From positions 124,001 through 188,000 of the forward strand of contig VYZI01000106.1 of the NCBI GenBank assembly GCA_013397695.1: DNA of 64,000 nucleotides. The letters run 5' to 3'. Position 1 is the stretch's first letter, and every line of letters begins with the position of its first letter. The notes below the pieces were generated by a model. The model was not told the origin of the DNA. It searched no databases and saw only the letters and a program-made list of their open reading frames with translations. The DNA comes from Centropus unirufus. Lineage: Eukaryota; Chordata; Aves; Cuculiformes; Centropidae. A program made the translations under genes and the position numbers. Positions 26,514 through 40,070 of this stretch are shown piece after piece.

Positions 26514-28910
26514 GTTGGAAATTGCCAATTGCTAGAATTGTCTTATCGTGAAGATTTTAACTGTGGTATAACAAGGCATGTTATTGGCTTGCCAAGGAAT
26601 ATGAGCAAAAAAATGAATAAGAATATTTGCTAATATTCAATATGAAATACACAATTTGACATACAACTCAATACCAAATCTGCAAAAATCATTTTAGTAC
26701 TCTTGATATCAAAATGAGTTAATGAAAATATATGCCACAAATCACTAAGGCATAAGTCATAAGTCATTTTCAGGAATAGGAACTTTGTTGACTTGTTGTT
26801 TTTGCACCGTGAAATCTTTGTTCATTACAGTCAATTTCTTCCGAGAATGCATGTCTTTTAGTACTGAGGTCATTCCACTGATGCTTTGATGTTACACTAG
26901 AAATCACCCTGATGAGATAGTACTAGCCAATCATCAGTGCACTAATGCCCTAACCAAAATGATGACTTCTTAACCTGACCATCTCTATCTTGAAAACTGG
27001 AAGTTTGTGAACTACTGGATATAGCCACGATGATTTAAAGTTTGGGGGTTTGGGAGTATTTTGTTTGGATATTTTGATTGGATATTTAACAATGTATTAA
27101 CATTAACAAATTAACAAATAATTAAGTCTGATCAAAGGAAGATTATTTCAGTCATTAGAGCTACAGAAGACTTACTCTTGTACCACATCAAAATGGTTTG
27201 CAAGACCAGGTTTGCTGTACTAGTTAAAAACTACAATTCATTAGGCAACCTAGAATGTTCTAAGCTTTGTCTATAGCATCCATGTCCAGGCAGTACAGGG
27301 TATGTGTACTCTATTCGGTAACTCCTAAAAGCTGAGCATTTCATGTAGGACCTTTGCTTCAGTTAGGCCTTCCTAAATACATGTATCTCTAAGTTCTATC
27401 CCATTACTGAAATTCAGTCAATCCTAAAAAACTGCTTTGCTGATGTTCCTTAGATTTTATAACATATCTTGCAAAAAAAAAAGAAATGGTGAAAATAGGA
27501 ACCCAATCTGATAAGAACAGTGCCAGACAATCAGACAATTGCAGATTTTCAATATAATATTTTTCAGATCTTAAAAGCTATTTAATCTGCTTTTAATACT
27601 AAAGTTATTAGACATTTGAGATTCAAAACAAGTCTTTCAATTTTAGACTCATTTATGCACATTATTAAGAGAGATATAGAGAGAGGTGTTTTGTATTTGT
27701 ATTGCTAATGCTATTTGCAGACATTTATAAATTGTGAGTCATTGGAAAGATAAACATTTGAAGAGCTGTGATCTCAGGTTTGGAAAGATGATGAATACAG
27801 TTCATCATAAGGCTGCTCTTGCAAAGTATTAATCTTCTCTTGAAGCTATGCTATTTCCCATAAGAGCATAGATCTTTTTTGCCTGGCGAGTTGGCCTACA
27901 CATAAAGAAGGCTGAACTGTAATGTAAAACTGTGATAGATATCTGACAGAATGTCACTTTCTTTATCATCTAAGGGGGTTGGGTTTGTTTTATATTACAT
28001 TAATGTTGTATGAAAAGTGCAAATGTGTGTAAAAAGTTAAATACGTGCTTGCCCCATCCTTCATCTCTAAATACTGGATGAACTGGAACTGCTTGTTGTT
28101 ATATTAGCTGTGGAGATACAATAATGACATCTTTATCAGCACCCACCTAAAGTGTCACGTACTCATTTGTCAACTTGCACATGCCTCTTTCCTTAAGAGT
28201 GCCCCTTCTGTATGATTCTCGCTTAAAACATTAGCATATCCATAGGGAAATTTTTAATGGCAACAGGCTAAAAGAATTTTACCAGGACACTGGATTTAGC
28301 ACGTATACTTTGCTCTGATATTAACAGTTCTATTTGATATTACATATAAAACATGCAAATCTTGCCAACAGAAAAGTTGCCAGTAAAGTGTCATTCTCAT
28401 TGGACTGATGTAATGTTACCACTGTATTTATCAACCTTTGACTGGTAGCAGGCACTGCAAAAAATAGCTTGCAAAATTAGCTGATCTTCAAAGCCTGTTT
28501 GTAGTGCCATCGATTGGGCTTACATATATGCATATGATTTGGTCTAAAAACACTTGTAATCAGTCAGCACTTGCAATCAGCACAAATTATAAGTTGGGCT
28601 TATATTCCTCTTATAGGAATTATGTTGCGAAAGTTACATCACCTCATACATCATGCTGTATGTTCTGCTGAGGGCTATCTCCACCAAACACAGAGCTCAC
28701 ACAGGTAGCTTTTTCTCACTTCAGGGAACTACTAGTTCTGACACATTTGTCATGTGTGCATGTGACATGAATGCAAACACAAATATGGTCATGCAAACAG
28801 CATCCTAGGTTGTACTCTAAAAATGTTAGGATAGCCTGTTCAGTATTTTCAAGAAAGAAACTCATAGAAATACCTCAAAGCAAATTAAGAGATGTAAATT
28901 TGGTTTCCAG

Positions 28911-29049
28911 GATCAATGGTTTTGGCGAGTGAGAAACAACAGGGTGATGGATGGATACCCCATGCAGATTACCTACTTCTGGAGGGGACTGCCTCCCAGC
29001 ATTGATGCAGTCTATGAAAACAATGAGGGGAATTTTGTCTTCTTTAAAG
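28911..29049 (+). CDS. MMP16: MMP16 exon 7: hemopexin blade I/II
   Basis: This exon encodes the end of hemopexin blade I and the start of blade II of MT3-MMP. The translation starts in phase 0 with DQWFWRVRNNRVMDGYPMQI, continues through YFWRGLPPSIDAVYENNEGN and ends FVFFKG, where the last glycine codon is split after its first base (phase 1). Acceptor TTTCCAG and donor AAAG|GTAAGA are both strong. The length of 139 nt gives 46 codons plus one base. The aromatic and glycine pattern (FWR, YPxxI, FFKG) is the usual hemopexin-repeat signature. The hemopexin domain mediates substrate binding and homodimer contacts in MT-MMPs (family knowledge). Sequence is very close to the mammalian protein as I recall it, with small changes near ENNEGN. 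Confidence 0.95.
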
Positions 29050-32000
29050 GTAAGAAGAGAAGAAAAGTAAGATTTTGCTTCTTGGAAACTGTCTTGCATA
29101 TTTTTACCTAGGATTTTTAAATTGTGTTGTAAAATTGTAGCTAAGTTAAGACTGTATGAGTTTTGTTTCCTACCCTTCAGAATATCAGATCATTTACATA
29201 CCTGTTCAATCCGTGATGTTAGGAGTTTCAGGTGGGTAAAAAAACCTTCTTTTCATAAACGTGTACTTCCTGTTTTTAAAGACGCATAAACTCCAGGAAT
29301 TATGTTGTATGGATGGAATTGTTGCTGATCATTCTTTACAAAGTTTCCATCCAGACATCAGGGGTTCTTTAGAACTGAAGTTCTTGAACGTGCATCTACT
29401 TTAGTTTTAATGGGAAAATTAGCCTACATGTCTAATAAATACTTATTTGACACTGGAAGATTCAAACCATGTAAAGTTTGTTTTATAAGATAATAATTTG
29501 AGAAAGAAAGACAAAGCTGAATATACATCTGAAAAATGTTTAACTGTTTAGTGTCATGATTCATTTGTTAACTCAATAAAAAAGGTAGACTTTTTTAAAG
29601 TAGTTATATAAAAAATGAATTTTTTTTTTTTGAAGTTGAATGGTTTCACTATAGAAATGATGTCATTGTGGGAGTGCTAAATTGGAAATGTTTAATAACA
29701 TGCAGAAACATTGCATAACAATACAATGAAGTTTATGTTTTATGTTTAAAGTTTATGTTTTACTAATAAAGGGGGGAGGTTTGTGTGAATCGTAAGCAAA
29801 ATTGCATTCCATAAAGTACATTTTCCTTTTACATGACTTAACACAGCATGTTCTTTCACTTCTCTTGTCATAAAATAAACTTCTTGTCATAAATACCTGG
29901 AATTGATGTGATCAGAAATCATGCTGAAGATACTTCTAAAATGATATCCCTCAGCTTGATTTTTTTGGTCCATGAGACATGGGAGGATACAAATATTCTG
30001 TAGATACTACTTTGCTCATCTCTACTACACAGAGCAAAAGAAACACCTTATGCACTTCAGCCCCCTACCTTGATAAGGCTGGGATCCTTTACCTGAGCTT
30101 CAGACAGAAATGATCAAGCTTTGTCTTCTACCAGCTTCCTTTTCCTCCCAGTAGTCTCAAAATACGTTGTATCATTATTTAACTCTTCACCTGATGATGA
30201 CTGAATCCTATTAGGCCTTCTAGGAATGGGTTGAGTCAGTAGTCTGTAGGTTAGAGATAACAAAAAAAAAGAGGGTGGAGAGGAATTTTACTATTTTCTA
30301 CCTGGGAAATTGAACGATCTGGATTAAAAGAAGCAAGAGGAAGAAACAGGACTATGGTTTTATCATACTGTGTTCTTTCCTTCCTCATGATCCCCAGTTT
30401 ATGCTCTTTGATTTCAAACCAATTAGTTTTGTACCTTCTAGCCGATATCACATGATACTTGGATTTTCTATTGCAGCTCTTTTCCCCCCTGCTTTCTTTT
30501 CAGCATGCCTTCCCTTATTTTTCCAGTGACATTTGTATTGTCCTTTTGTTTGCCAAGGTCTAAATCACTTACGTTTTACTGTGCGATTTTTCTGATTTTT
30601 TTTTTGTCTGCCACTTCCCCTACATGTTTTCCAATATCTGCCTGATAGTGGTTTTCTATCAGTGTAATTCACATTTTTCCACTGCCTCAGGATAAATAGG
30701 TTCAGTTGAGTATTTTATACGTATGTCCTTCAAAATTCCCATTAACCAAGAATCTCAGCTGACTTGTGGAACATAATTACAGAATTCTATATAGAAAGAG
30801 TATAGTTAACGATCATTGTCTTATTTCTTCTGTTCCTCCACAAAATTTCTTCCTAGGTAAAGAGTATCTGTTTTCCTCCCAAAGGTGCTAAAAATAGATA
30901 ATTTGATTGTAGAACATGTTACACAGGTAGTGTGCTTTACCAGTCTAAAATGGGTCAAACTAAGTTCTAGAAGGAGTCTTAAATCTGAAGTCTGGCATGC
31001 AGGTGTAGTCAAAAAGCACATATCTAAACCAAGATTTAGGTCCATTATTCATAGTAAAAATATAAAAAAGATGGAGTGAGTGCCGTCACAGAGCTTTGAC
31101 TGGGATTATAGCGCTGTGTGCTCCTCTCAGAAAACACTTCCCAGATCACTTCACTTTAAGACTGACCAGTTCCTCATGGCACAAAACTGTGCTGTTTGAG
31201 TGAAGACAGTGTTTGTTTAGAGACTTTTAAATGAAGTCTCCAAAAATTCCCAAGATATCAGTAGTATTTAATATCCTGTAAAGTCTTGGACTTCTGGTGT
31301 GTCCCTTAGAATAAGGTCAGTGTGTAAGCGGCTTCAGAACAGCCCCTGCTTCAGCAGATGCTCAAAGGAAGGTTCCAGGTACATCATCCATCTATTTATG
31401 ATCCTTTGAAATGTTGTTATAACCCATTTTTTGCTATGCAAAAGGTAATTATTTGTAACTTGTGCTATTAAAATCTATCAGTATATTTATAACTGTTTGG
31501 CATTGCTCTCCTGAGAATACTTGAAGAGCCTGTAAGGTCATGCATAATGTGTTAAATCGCTACAGAAAATCAATTGGCATCAATTTCAAGACTCATGGAT
31601 CAATTGTCTTATTTGGTTTTAAAATTTCATTGAGACTGACTTATTTAGGAAGATTTAAATGTTAACTTTTACTTCCTTTCTTGCATTAATATGTATTTGT
31701 ACAAGGAAAAACAATTGTAAATAATCAGTAATGTACTTGGGCAAAGTGATGCTTGCTCATTTTACAGGGCTGAAGATACATAGCCTACATCCTCGTGCTT
31801 CATAATGTGCATAGCAATCTGATGGACAGCTGCTTGTGACAAGCAGATGCTTACGTTGTTGTTACAATTTTTTTTTAATGAGGAAATGTGAATAGTAAAA
31901 TTTATTCTCTGTACCTGTAGGAATTCACATGGTGCTAAATATGAAATTGTCAAGACATCTGTGCTGTTTAATGCTATAGTAAACTAAATGTAACAACAGA

Positions 32001-32149
32001 ATGGCTGCTGTAAAACTCCTACTACCAGTGCCACTATCATAACCTTTAACAACACTTATTCCACTGCTTGACAGTTTTATTTTGAAAAAATAGATTTGCG
32101 ATAGTGCCAGATCACAGGGCATAAAGATGACAGAAACACGTGGGAACAT

Positions 32150-32725
32150 AATGGCATCTTGGCCTGTATCAGAAACAGTGTGGCCAGCAGATCCAGGGAT
32201 GTGATTCTGCCCCTGTACTTGGCACTGCTGTGGCTGCACCTCAAATCCTGTGTTTGGTTTGGGGTCCCTGAAGGATGTTGAGGTTCTGGAGTGCATCCAG
32301 AGAAGGGCAATGAAGGGAGGGGAGAAAAAGTCTTATGAGGAGTGGCTGAGGGAGCTGGGGTTGTTTAGCCTGGCGAGGAGGAGGCCAAGGGGAGACTTTA
32401 TCACTGCCTACAACTGAATGAAAGGAGATTGTGGAGAGGTGGGCGCTGGTCTCTTCTCCCAAGCGACAGGTGATAGGACAAGTGGGAATGGCCTCAAGCT
32501 ATGCCACAGGAGGTTCAGATTGGACATTAGGAATTATTTTTTTTTTTGCAAAAAGGGTCACCAGGCACTGGAACAGGCTGCCCAGAGAGGTGGTTGAGTG
32601 ACCATCCATGGAGGTATTTTAAAAAATGGTAGATGAATTACTTAAGGATATGCTTTGGTGGTGGATAGGTACGGTTGGACGCAATCTCAGAGGCCTTTTC
32701 CAACCTGGTGATTCTAAGAGTCTAT
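32150..32725 (+). mobile_element. CR1 LINE 3' fragment (end of reverse transcriptase ORF plus 3' UTR)
   Basis: The sense strand contains, in order, the CR1 blocks 'cttggcctgtatcagaaaca', 'gtgtggccagcag', 'tccagagaagggcaatgaag', 'ggagctggggttgtttagcc', 'ctcttctcccaag', 'ggcctcaagctatg', 'ggaacaggctgcccagagag', 'tccatggaggtatttt' and 'ccttttccaacctggtgatt', followed by a short decayed tail. This is the characteristic 3' end of an avian CR1 retrotransposon, truncated at its 5' end as usual. It is in the same orientation as MMP16. Frameshifts and stops are present, so it is not coding. Confidence 0.93.
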
Positions 32726-33710
32726 GAAACAAAGTATGAAAAAAAAGAAAAGCACCATAAATGATAATTTGGGGTTATTAGTAAGCAGACACTTGATCCT
32801 GGCTTGAAAGATCAAAACTGGGAGTGACTGGAAAAAAAAAACTCTTCGCAATTTGTTTTAAAAAAATTAACTGGTTTCTATTGAATATAATTCCTATGAG
32901 CTTTGAGAATTTATCTCATCTCTGTAACACTTGTAGTGATTATATACCATATTCCACAGGTCTTGCATTACATACTGATGACATAAAACATGAACAAAAA
33001 ACTTAGTTGCTGACAACCCAGGAACACAACTACTCAGCATTCTCATTCTGCAGAGGAAGAAATACAGCTGCTAAATACTGCATAAATGTTTGCAGCAGTC
33101 AGTAGGTAGTTAAATAGTCTGAAGACTATCTGGGGTGTAATATTCAATATTTTATGTGAAGCATAGCAGTACAGAGACCCTTTCTTTCCAGATTTTTTTT
33201 ACAATGTTAAAGATATATGCTGAGAGACATCAAATAATTGCAGTCACAGTTCATCCTTCTCAATTGTTTCCCTACAGTGATGATATTTAACAAAGAATTA
33301 TTGCAAAAAGTTAGACTTTTTTACTTTTTTATCACTTGCTTCATTCTCAGCTTGTGACCTTAGCATTCTGCCTGTTATTATATTAGATTTTACATGAGGG
33401 AATAAAAGCAGAGAGATGAAACATCCTGAAGGTTGGTCAGACTTCATGAAATGTGTGGTGCTTAATTCTCTCTGAGGAAAAGAAACTCACAGAGACCTTA
33501 GAAACAACTTTTAAAAATAAATACAGTGTTGATTTCTGCCAAGGGCTGAGGTTAGGACTCTGAAAAAGCACTAGGTATCTGTAAGAAGGATCAAACTGTA
33601 ACTATTTTAGTTTCGTCACATATTCTTTATTTCCATAATAATCACAACCAAGTGTATTGACTATTCACTAGTGGAAGTGTAATATGAGCTAATAGAAAGC
33701 ATTCTAACCT

Positions 33711-33750
33711 NNNNNNNNNNNNNNNNNNNNNNNNNNNNNNNNNNNNNNNN
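33711..33750. other. Assembly gap (40 N)
   Basis: Forty ambiguous bases in MMP16 intron 7. The flanks are ordinary AT-rich sequence, and the gap does not interrupt any exon that I can place. Confidence 0.99.
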
Positions 33751-36700
33751 TTACAAAAAGAAGGAGTGTCATGCATCTTTTGCACTGATTTTCACATTTT
33801 CATTACTCCCAATACTTGATTCTGAATGTGAACGCTTCACAAAATACCACCCAAAAAAAGCCAACAAGAAACACTTAAAACCAGCGTAAACAAACAAATA
33901 ACCCAAAGTGAAAACTGGCACCCAGATGGAACTTTTGGATTTCTTATATACAGTCTTCCCATTAACAATCAATACAGTTATTACCGGCTAACCATGTCTT
34001 CCAAAGCAAATGTCAAATACAATTCCTTCTGGTTAGAATCGATAGAATTCTTGCCCCCAGATGTTAGAGTGCCCTACTGTATCCATAAAATACTGTTAAA
34101 TTTATCTTTTTCTCTGTTTACCCAGAAAGAATTTGCTTCTTGGTATGGAACTATGTGAAGAATTTATTAAGCCTCATATTCCCATATTTACACTTTCCTT
34201 CTACTTGAGTATATCTGAATATGCAGCAAATACCTGGCTCAGTGGTGCTGTCGCTTATATAATGGTGTGTGCTCAATCCTTGTTTATTTTGGTATGACTT
34301 TTTAATAGCTAAATTTGGATAGTTAAGTATGGCTGAAAATTATCTATTCCTAACAACTACTGTTACTTTTAATCCTTGTGAGGCACAGAAAAAGGTAATG
34401 GCATTACATACATCACAGCATATGCCTCTCAGTCTTGTGCAACAGCTGTCATTTTGAATGGTCCTCTGAAACAGAAATGAGCTGGCTCAGTATCACTCAC
34501 TGGATGCCATCTGTTGTTCACACCATAAGTACCAACTAGTAAGGTCCAAATGTATGATTTCTCTCGTTGTATTTGAAACTGCCATTATCATCTGAAGCCT
34601 TCTGTGTCCAGTCATGTGAATGGGCAAAAGGATTAACCACATGGGAGGATAGACAGTGAATGGCTGAATATGCTCACGCCTGTCAGACACCCTGTATGTG
34701 AAATTTGTGAGGAATTTCAATGGAGAAAAATGTTAGATAGGCACAGACCTATCCCATGTCAACACAGACCTAAGCTTTTCCATGACTGCTCTTCATAGAT
34801 CTCGGTGTCTCTTTTATTTTTGGTATTTGAAATGGCTCTGTGCATTCTCATTCTTTGAGCCCTTTATTCCTTCAACTGGAAGTAGGGAGAAAATGAATCT
34901 GTTGAGCAAACTGTATTGTCTGTGCTTGAAAGTGGTTGACAAGCGACTGTAAAGAACCTGATAAAATACTTTGCTCTGGAAATCCAGCATGGGAAGCTAT
35001 ATCTCTCTCTTAATTAAAACTGTGATAAAATGAAAATACGCTTTAAATCACTACACTATAAGCAGGGAGATTAAAAAAAAGTCCCTTTAAATACACATTT
35101 ATTACCCCTGAAGAATAGATAAAATACAAAAACAACTGCAAAACAGGTGTCAAGATTTTCCCGCTTGGTGACCCTGGCCTACACCTTATCCTAGATCTTT
35201 GGGGTAATATTACATTTCCTTATAAAATATATATCATTTTGCGTTAACCTCGTAAGTCTGCGTAACAGCTTGCCTAGTCTCACAGGTAAGTACAACGGCT
35301 AATATGGACAGCCACAAATTAGGGTATCTTTCCAAATCTGAGCAAAATATATTTTCAAATGTTTTAAATATTTTCATTATAAATAACAATGGATAGACAA
35401 AAGTGAAGTATCTAATATGCCAATTCAATATATATGTTCATGGATCTTCTCTAGACTTTTCTGTGATGTGACTCAGAAGGGTCTACATGATGTTGAAGAG
35501 TATCTTCTACTACAGTGTTATTGTTGCTGAAAATAGCAATGCTTTTTCAAAACACAGATGAAGGTAGTGTTTTGAAGACAAAATAAACACATGGTCCCAA
35601 CACAATGGAACCTATAGTCTAGATCAGAAAGAGTGTCCTTGTGGCCTAGGTGACATAATGCACGGAGAAGACAGACCTCAAAGCAAGCTCTTCAGCAAAA
35701 TTATGCTCCTTTTTCCCTGTTTCTAGGGGCCATGTGAAGATCTTTATTCCATTTTTTTGGCCTCCCTGTCTGAGTTCGAAAGAGAAGCTTCTACTGAAAA
35801 GATATAGGTGAAAAGTGTAATTTCAAGGAGAATTAGAAGAAAGCAAAAATATGAAAAGAAGAAGATAGATGCAAGAATAGGACAGGAGGCAGCGTATGTT
35901 GCGATGAACCTAATAAAGAATCTGGAGGACAACACCATTTTGGGAAAAGTGTTAAAGGCTAATGTGAGATGATTAACTAAGTGAAGGCAATCATGGCAGT
36001 GTTCAGTGAGGAAGAAGAGCTGAGCTAGGAAGCTACAGCAAAGCTGAAGCCAGGTAACTGGAGTTGTGAGCTGGTGAGGTAAACTATCCAGTTGCAAGGG
36101 AGAGCACAGGATGTATCTTCTCCAAAAACAAGTACAAAGGGGACTACATTACAAAACGCTGGTGCAACTGCTGCTTCTGTAAACATGTATAAGCGTATAC
36201 AGACAATATACTTAGCCAGTAGTGGCACCATCAGGGGTTCAGCCACTGAGCACTGCTGTTCAGGAGGCACTAGGCTGTTACTTGTATTTAAGAAGATAAC
36301 CAGAGTTTTTTGTAGACACCGTCCTTACACCAGCTAGAGTCATGCCACTACATTGTATTTTCAGTGTGTAATAAATCATTTGGATGATTTTGTATGATTT
36401 GTCACCCACAAGCAAAGTTAGATCTTACTCCCAGTGATGCTGAAGGCACTCCCCCATTAATTTCAGAAACACAAGGCTTTCACCTGTTGGACTTCAGAAC
36501 CTCAGTTTGCTGTCTTTAGGCCACATTAAAGAAAAGATTATTAAAACAGATAAAGTTCTATGATGATTTCAGAAAAAAAATCTGTACATACTTCATAAGT
36601 AATTTAACTTCTTGACAAGGAAAGTAAAAAAAGTAATGAAAGTACATGGTCTCTATGTGGATAGGAATTTCTATTTTTTATATATTTAATATTCTTTCTT

Positions 36701-37067
36701 ACTTCATTTTGTCTTAAAATTCATTCTTCTTTCTTCGTGAACATAAATCTATTGTGTAGTATTGCTATTCTATTACATTATCAACCACAGAGCCTCTTGA
36801 GATTATTTCATTTCCATTCTGGGTTTGATCCCTGTATAGTTGGTAAGCAAATATTCTATGGGCGTATTGAATAAAAGGTGCTTTATAAATTCAATGTAGG
36901 GCATGTTTAATTTTGCATTATCTGCAATGATAGACCATTTTTTGTTTCATTGTTTGGCAGAGCCACTACAGCCCTTTGTGAGTCTTTCTTCTTTCTTACA
37001 AATGTATTAATACTAAGAGTACTGAACACTAATGTATACATGTGTGTGTATATATACTTTTGTACAG

Positions 37068-37218
37068 GTAACAAGTTCTGGGTTTTCAAGGACACTACCC
37101 TCCAGCCAGGCTATCCTCATGATCTGATAACACTTGGAAGTGGAATTCCTTCCCATGGCATTGATTCAGCAATTTGGTGGGAAGATGTTGGGAAAACTTA
37201 CTTCTTCAAAGGAGATAG
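37068..37218 (+). CDS. MMP16: MMP16 exon 8: hemopexin blade II/III
   Basis: This exon carries the end of hemopexin blade II and most of blade III. After completing the glycine codon from exon 7, it reads NKFWVFKDTTLQPGYPHDL, then ITLGSGIPSHGIDSAIWWED and VGKTYFFKGD, and ends with the first two bases of an arginine codon (phase 2). The acceptor is TTTTGTACAG. The donor is GATAG|GTTGGT, which is weak because position +3 is T. The exon is 151 nt. Blade signatures WVFKD, PGYP and TYFFKG are all present with no disruption. This arrangement, followed by RYWRYSEEM across the next junction, is typical of MT-MMP hemopexin domains. Confidence 0.95.
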
Positions 37219-38006
37219 GTTGGTATAGGAAATCTGCAATGAAGCAATTTAGTGGATATCAGCTAAGCATGTTAATCTTTTTCTCTGTTTCTCAGAAGAA
37301 GTCAAGCCATTTAAAACATCCATTTTCTGTGGGTGAAACTAGCTCTTCCTGCAGAGAGGGCAATACTGTTTTCACCTTTCTAATAATCTAAATTATATTT
37401 GTGTCAATGTATTGAAATAACATATCCAGTGGAAAGGTTATGTTTGGGACTTTAATAGGCAAGTCACAGTTTTGGCAAATTTATAGTTAATTATTCAAGT
37501 AACGTAGTTATGGTACACTCTTACCTACTCTTTCTTACCACATTTCCAAATCCCAGCATGTAACAAGGCAAGGCATGATCCAAAGCTTTTAAGGTCAGTG
37601 AAAATTACTCCTTTGCTACTATTTAAAAATGAGGTAAGAAAGGGAAGTGACAACTAAACCAGGAAGCTAGAGAGCAATTTGAGCTGTTCCTTAGGAGTGC
37701 TTTTAAAACAGATCTTACCAGTCCTGGAAGAGACTTACGCAACTCACTTAGCGCCTCTGTGTCTTCATTTCCCTATCTGTGAAAATAATAGAAATAATAT
37801 TTGTCTCCTTTCTAGAGATGCCAAGAGAACTCATTAATTTTGAAACCCTGTAAGTTATCTAAGTGATGGATTTCACATGTTTTCAGGATGCTAAAATGTT
37901 TGTTGATTGATGTATCACCATACAAACTCTGAGTACTCAGAGGCAAATTAATTTTTATTAGTAATGTTTGTATTACTATTATTAAAATTATAATTACTGC
38001 CTTTCT

Positions 38007-38042
38007 TACTATTATCTTACTATCTTACTATCTTACTACTTA
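38007..38042. repeat. Short (CTTACTAT)n-like tandem repeat
   Basis: The octamer 'cttactat' or close variants recurs about four times in a row. This is simple-sequence slippage in intron 8 with no evident function. Confidence 0.8.
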
Positions 38043-39524
38043 GGATTCTGAGACACTAATAGTATTCATGGATAACAAGAAATTAAGGCACATAGAATAT
38101 GTTTAGCACAGTGTGTGTGATAATATTTTTTATCAGTACTGTAATAGCACACTGCAGATTGCCACAATTTTTTTCTTAAACCTTTTTTTTAAAAAAAATC
38201 TCCAAAACAGTGAGGAAAGTAGATAACTAAGTAAAATTTTTGTGGTGTTTGAACACTGTGTACCATTTCAAGCAGTCAACTTCCATAGTGAAAAAGAATA
38301 AATAATAGTGAAAGAAATAATAGTGAAAGAATAAATAATTTGCTTCCCATTTTTTAAAAAATGCAAGTCTGTTTTCAGGTAATCATATTTCACCTCCTCA
38401 CTTCTGGGAGGAATTTTATGCGATCTATACTTCCTTCAGGTTTTATGCAGCAGTGCCCCTTTATATTTCCATGCACAGGCAGTTACTTACAGCCAAGACT
38501 TTCCTAAAACACTAGGTAATAACAGAAGACAGAAAGAACTATCAGAGAAGGCATGTGTTGATGGAGACCTTGCTGCTTAGAGCTAACAAGCACAATGAAA
38601 CTCACCAGGATATAAAAGCAATGCAATATGTTAGTACAAGATAGAACAGCATGAACCTTGCAGAGATATTTAAGCTCTTTCAGCATGTTGGCCACCAGTG
38701 GGAATAAACCCATATACCACTAAACTTCTTGATGTGTATTCTTTATACCACATCTTTTTCTTAATGTAAAGTTAGAGTTGAATTCTCTTGTAGGTTTTAG
38801 TAGCATGTATAAGTCTACTCTAGAAGTAGATATTTGCCTGAAGAAAGTATAACATAAATGTAACTTCTGAGTGGCAGGAGGTAGAAATGAAAGAGAATTG
38901 AAAAGCTAAGCCAATGTCAAAATTACAAAGTATGTCCCTCCCTATGTAACTCAAGGACCCATATATTTATTTTGTTTTGATAGTACTCTGTAGTTAAGAA
39001 GCTTCAGGGCAGAATCTAGACAGAGTTAAATGTCCCAGAACAGTGGTATACATAATAAAGTTAGAGCAATAGAATACAAAGCATCAGATATTGTCTATAC
39101 AACAAAATGCATATAAATATAAAATAAAGACAAAAAAGAACACGAAACAGTAAGAAGATTTAAAAGTTAAAATAGTAGATAGTATTGTAATACTCAGCAG
39201 GTGTTTAAAACAGCTCAGGTGTGGATAATTCTAATTCATTTTTTAAATTATCAATTTAAAGAATAAAGATAATTCTTCCAAATAACTGTCTAGAACTAAA
39301 GAGGGCATAAAAAATGCCTACAGTTAACATTTTTCCGTCTCATTCCTCTCCTGGCAGATCTGAATAATGGAGGTAAACGTAACAGGTTTACTACATTCTT
39401 GACACCTCCTTTTTTATGCCCCTGTGTGGTGTGACTGGATTTTGTAGTTCAGAGTTTAAATTAGTATTTTTTTTCTTCATGAAGCTTAACCAACCAATAG
39501 TTCAGAATATCAATAAACAAATAT

Positions 39525-40070
39525 CGCAGAATCAAAGAATCACAGAATGACCTGAGTTGGAAGGGACCTATGGGGATCATTGAGTCCAACTCCTGTTCCT
39601 GCATAGGGCAGCCCCAAAATCTACAACGTGTATATGAATGCATTGTCCAAGTTCTTCTTGAATATTGTTAGGCTTGGCACCATGACTCCTTCCCTGGGGA
39701 GCCTGTTCCAGTGCTCAATCACCCTGTGAAAGAAGAACCTTTTCCTAATTTCCAACCCAAACCTCTCCTGGCACATCTTCCTCCCATTCCCTCAGGTGCC
39801 ATCATTGTTCACCAGAGAAAAGAGAAGTCTTCTCCTCCTTTCTATGTGAGGAAGCAGTAAACTGCCATGAGGTCCCCTGTCAGTCTCCTTTTCTTTGGGT
39901 TGAATAGATCAGTTGACCTGGGCCACTCCTCCTAGGACTTCCCCTCTAGACCCTTCACCAGTTACGTGGCCCTCCTCTGGACATTTGCCAGTAGCCTGAT
40001 ACCCTTTATATACTGTGGTGCCCAAAACTGCACACAATACTCGAAGTAGGGTTGTACCAGTGCAGAAAAA
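39525..40070 (-). mobile_element. CR1 LINE 3' fragment, antisense
   Basis: Read on the minus strand, this starts in the last part of the CR1 reverse-transcriptase ORF. Visible residues include FEYCVQFWAP and NVQRRAT, a well-known CR1 C-terminal signature. It continues through the 3' UTR to an octamer-like tail at about 39525-39550 (antisense 'cgcagaatcaaagaatcaca'). The copy is truncated at its 5' end, carries indels and is inserted opposite to MMP16. It belongs to a somewhat different CR1 subgroup from the copy in intron 7, judging by the '3 UTR wording ('tggaagggacctatggg'). Confidence 0.92.

Larger units (their letters stand above)
6193..28910 (+). other. MMP16: MMP16 intron 6 (22.7 kb)
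   Basis: This is the largest intron in the window, with donor GTAGGA at 6193 and acceptor TGGTTTCCAG ending at 28910. It is mostly unique AT-rich sequence. Recognisable items inside it are listed separately: CR1 tails near 12.9-13.2 kb and 17.35 kb, a G-rich tract at 15844, a 16-bp tandem duplication at 16825, a hairpin at 20004, a solo LTR at 22826-23430 and a (GAATA)n array at 26323. A GC-richer patch at about 20955-21080 was not recognised. Confidence 0.9.
29050..37067 (+). other. MMP16: MMP16 intron 7 (8.0 kb)
   Basis: Donor GTAAGA is at 29050 and the acceptor region ends TTTTGTACAG at 37067. The intron contains a CR1 copy at about 32150-32725 (+) and a 40-base assembly gap at 33711-33750. 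The remainder is AT-rich unique sequence with no supported gene. Long chance frames at 35744-36097 on the minus strand lack family features. Confidence 0.9.

Noticed and set aside
26229..26528. 99-codon minus-strand frame rich in FYSIL repeats
   Set aside because: It is a translation of the (GAATA)n microsatellite.
31925..32462. Minus-strand frames of 73-123 codons
   Set aside because: They lie antisense to the CR1 copy, whose sense strand explains the open frames.
35744..36097. 117-codon hydrophobic frame on the minus strand
   Set aside because: The complementary strand is purine-rich, which explains the hydrophobic translation; no family motif or splice structure.
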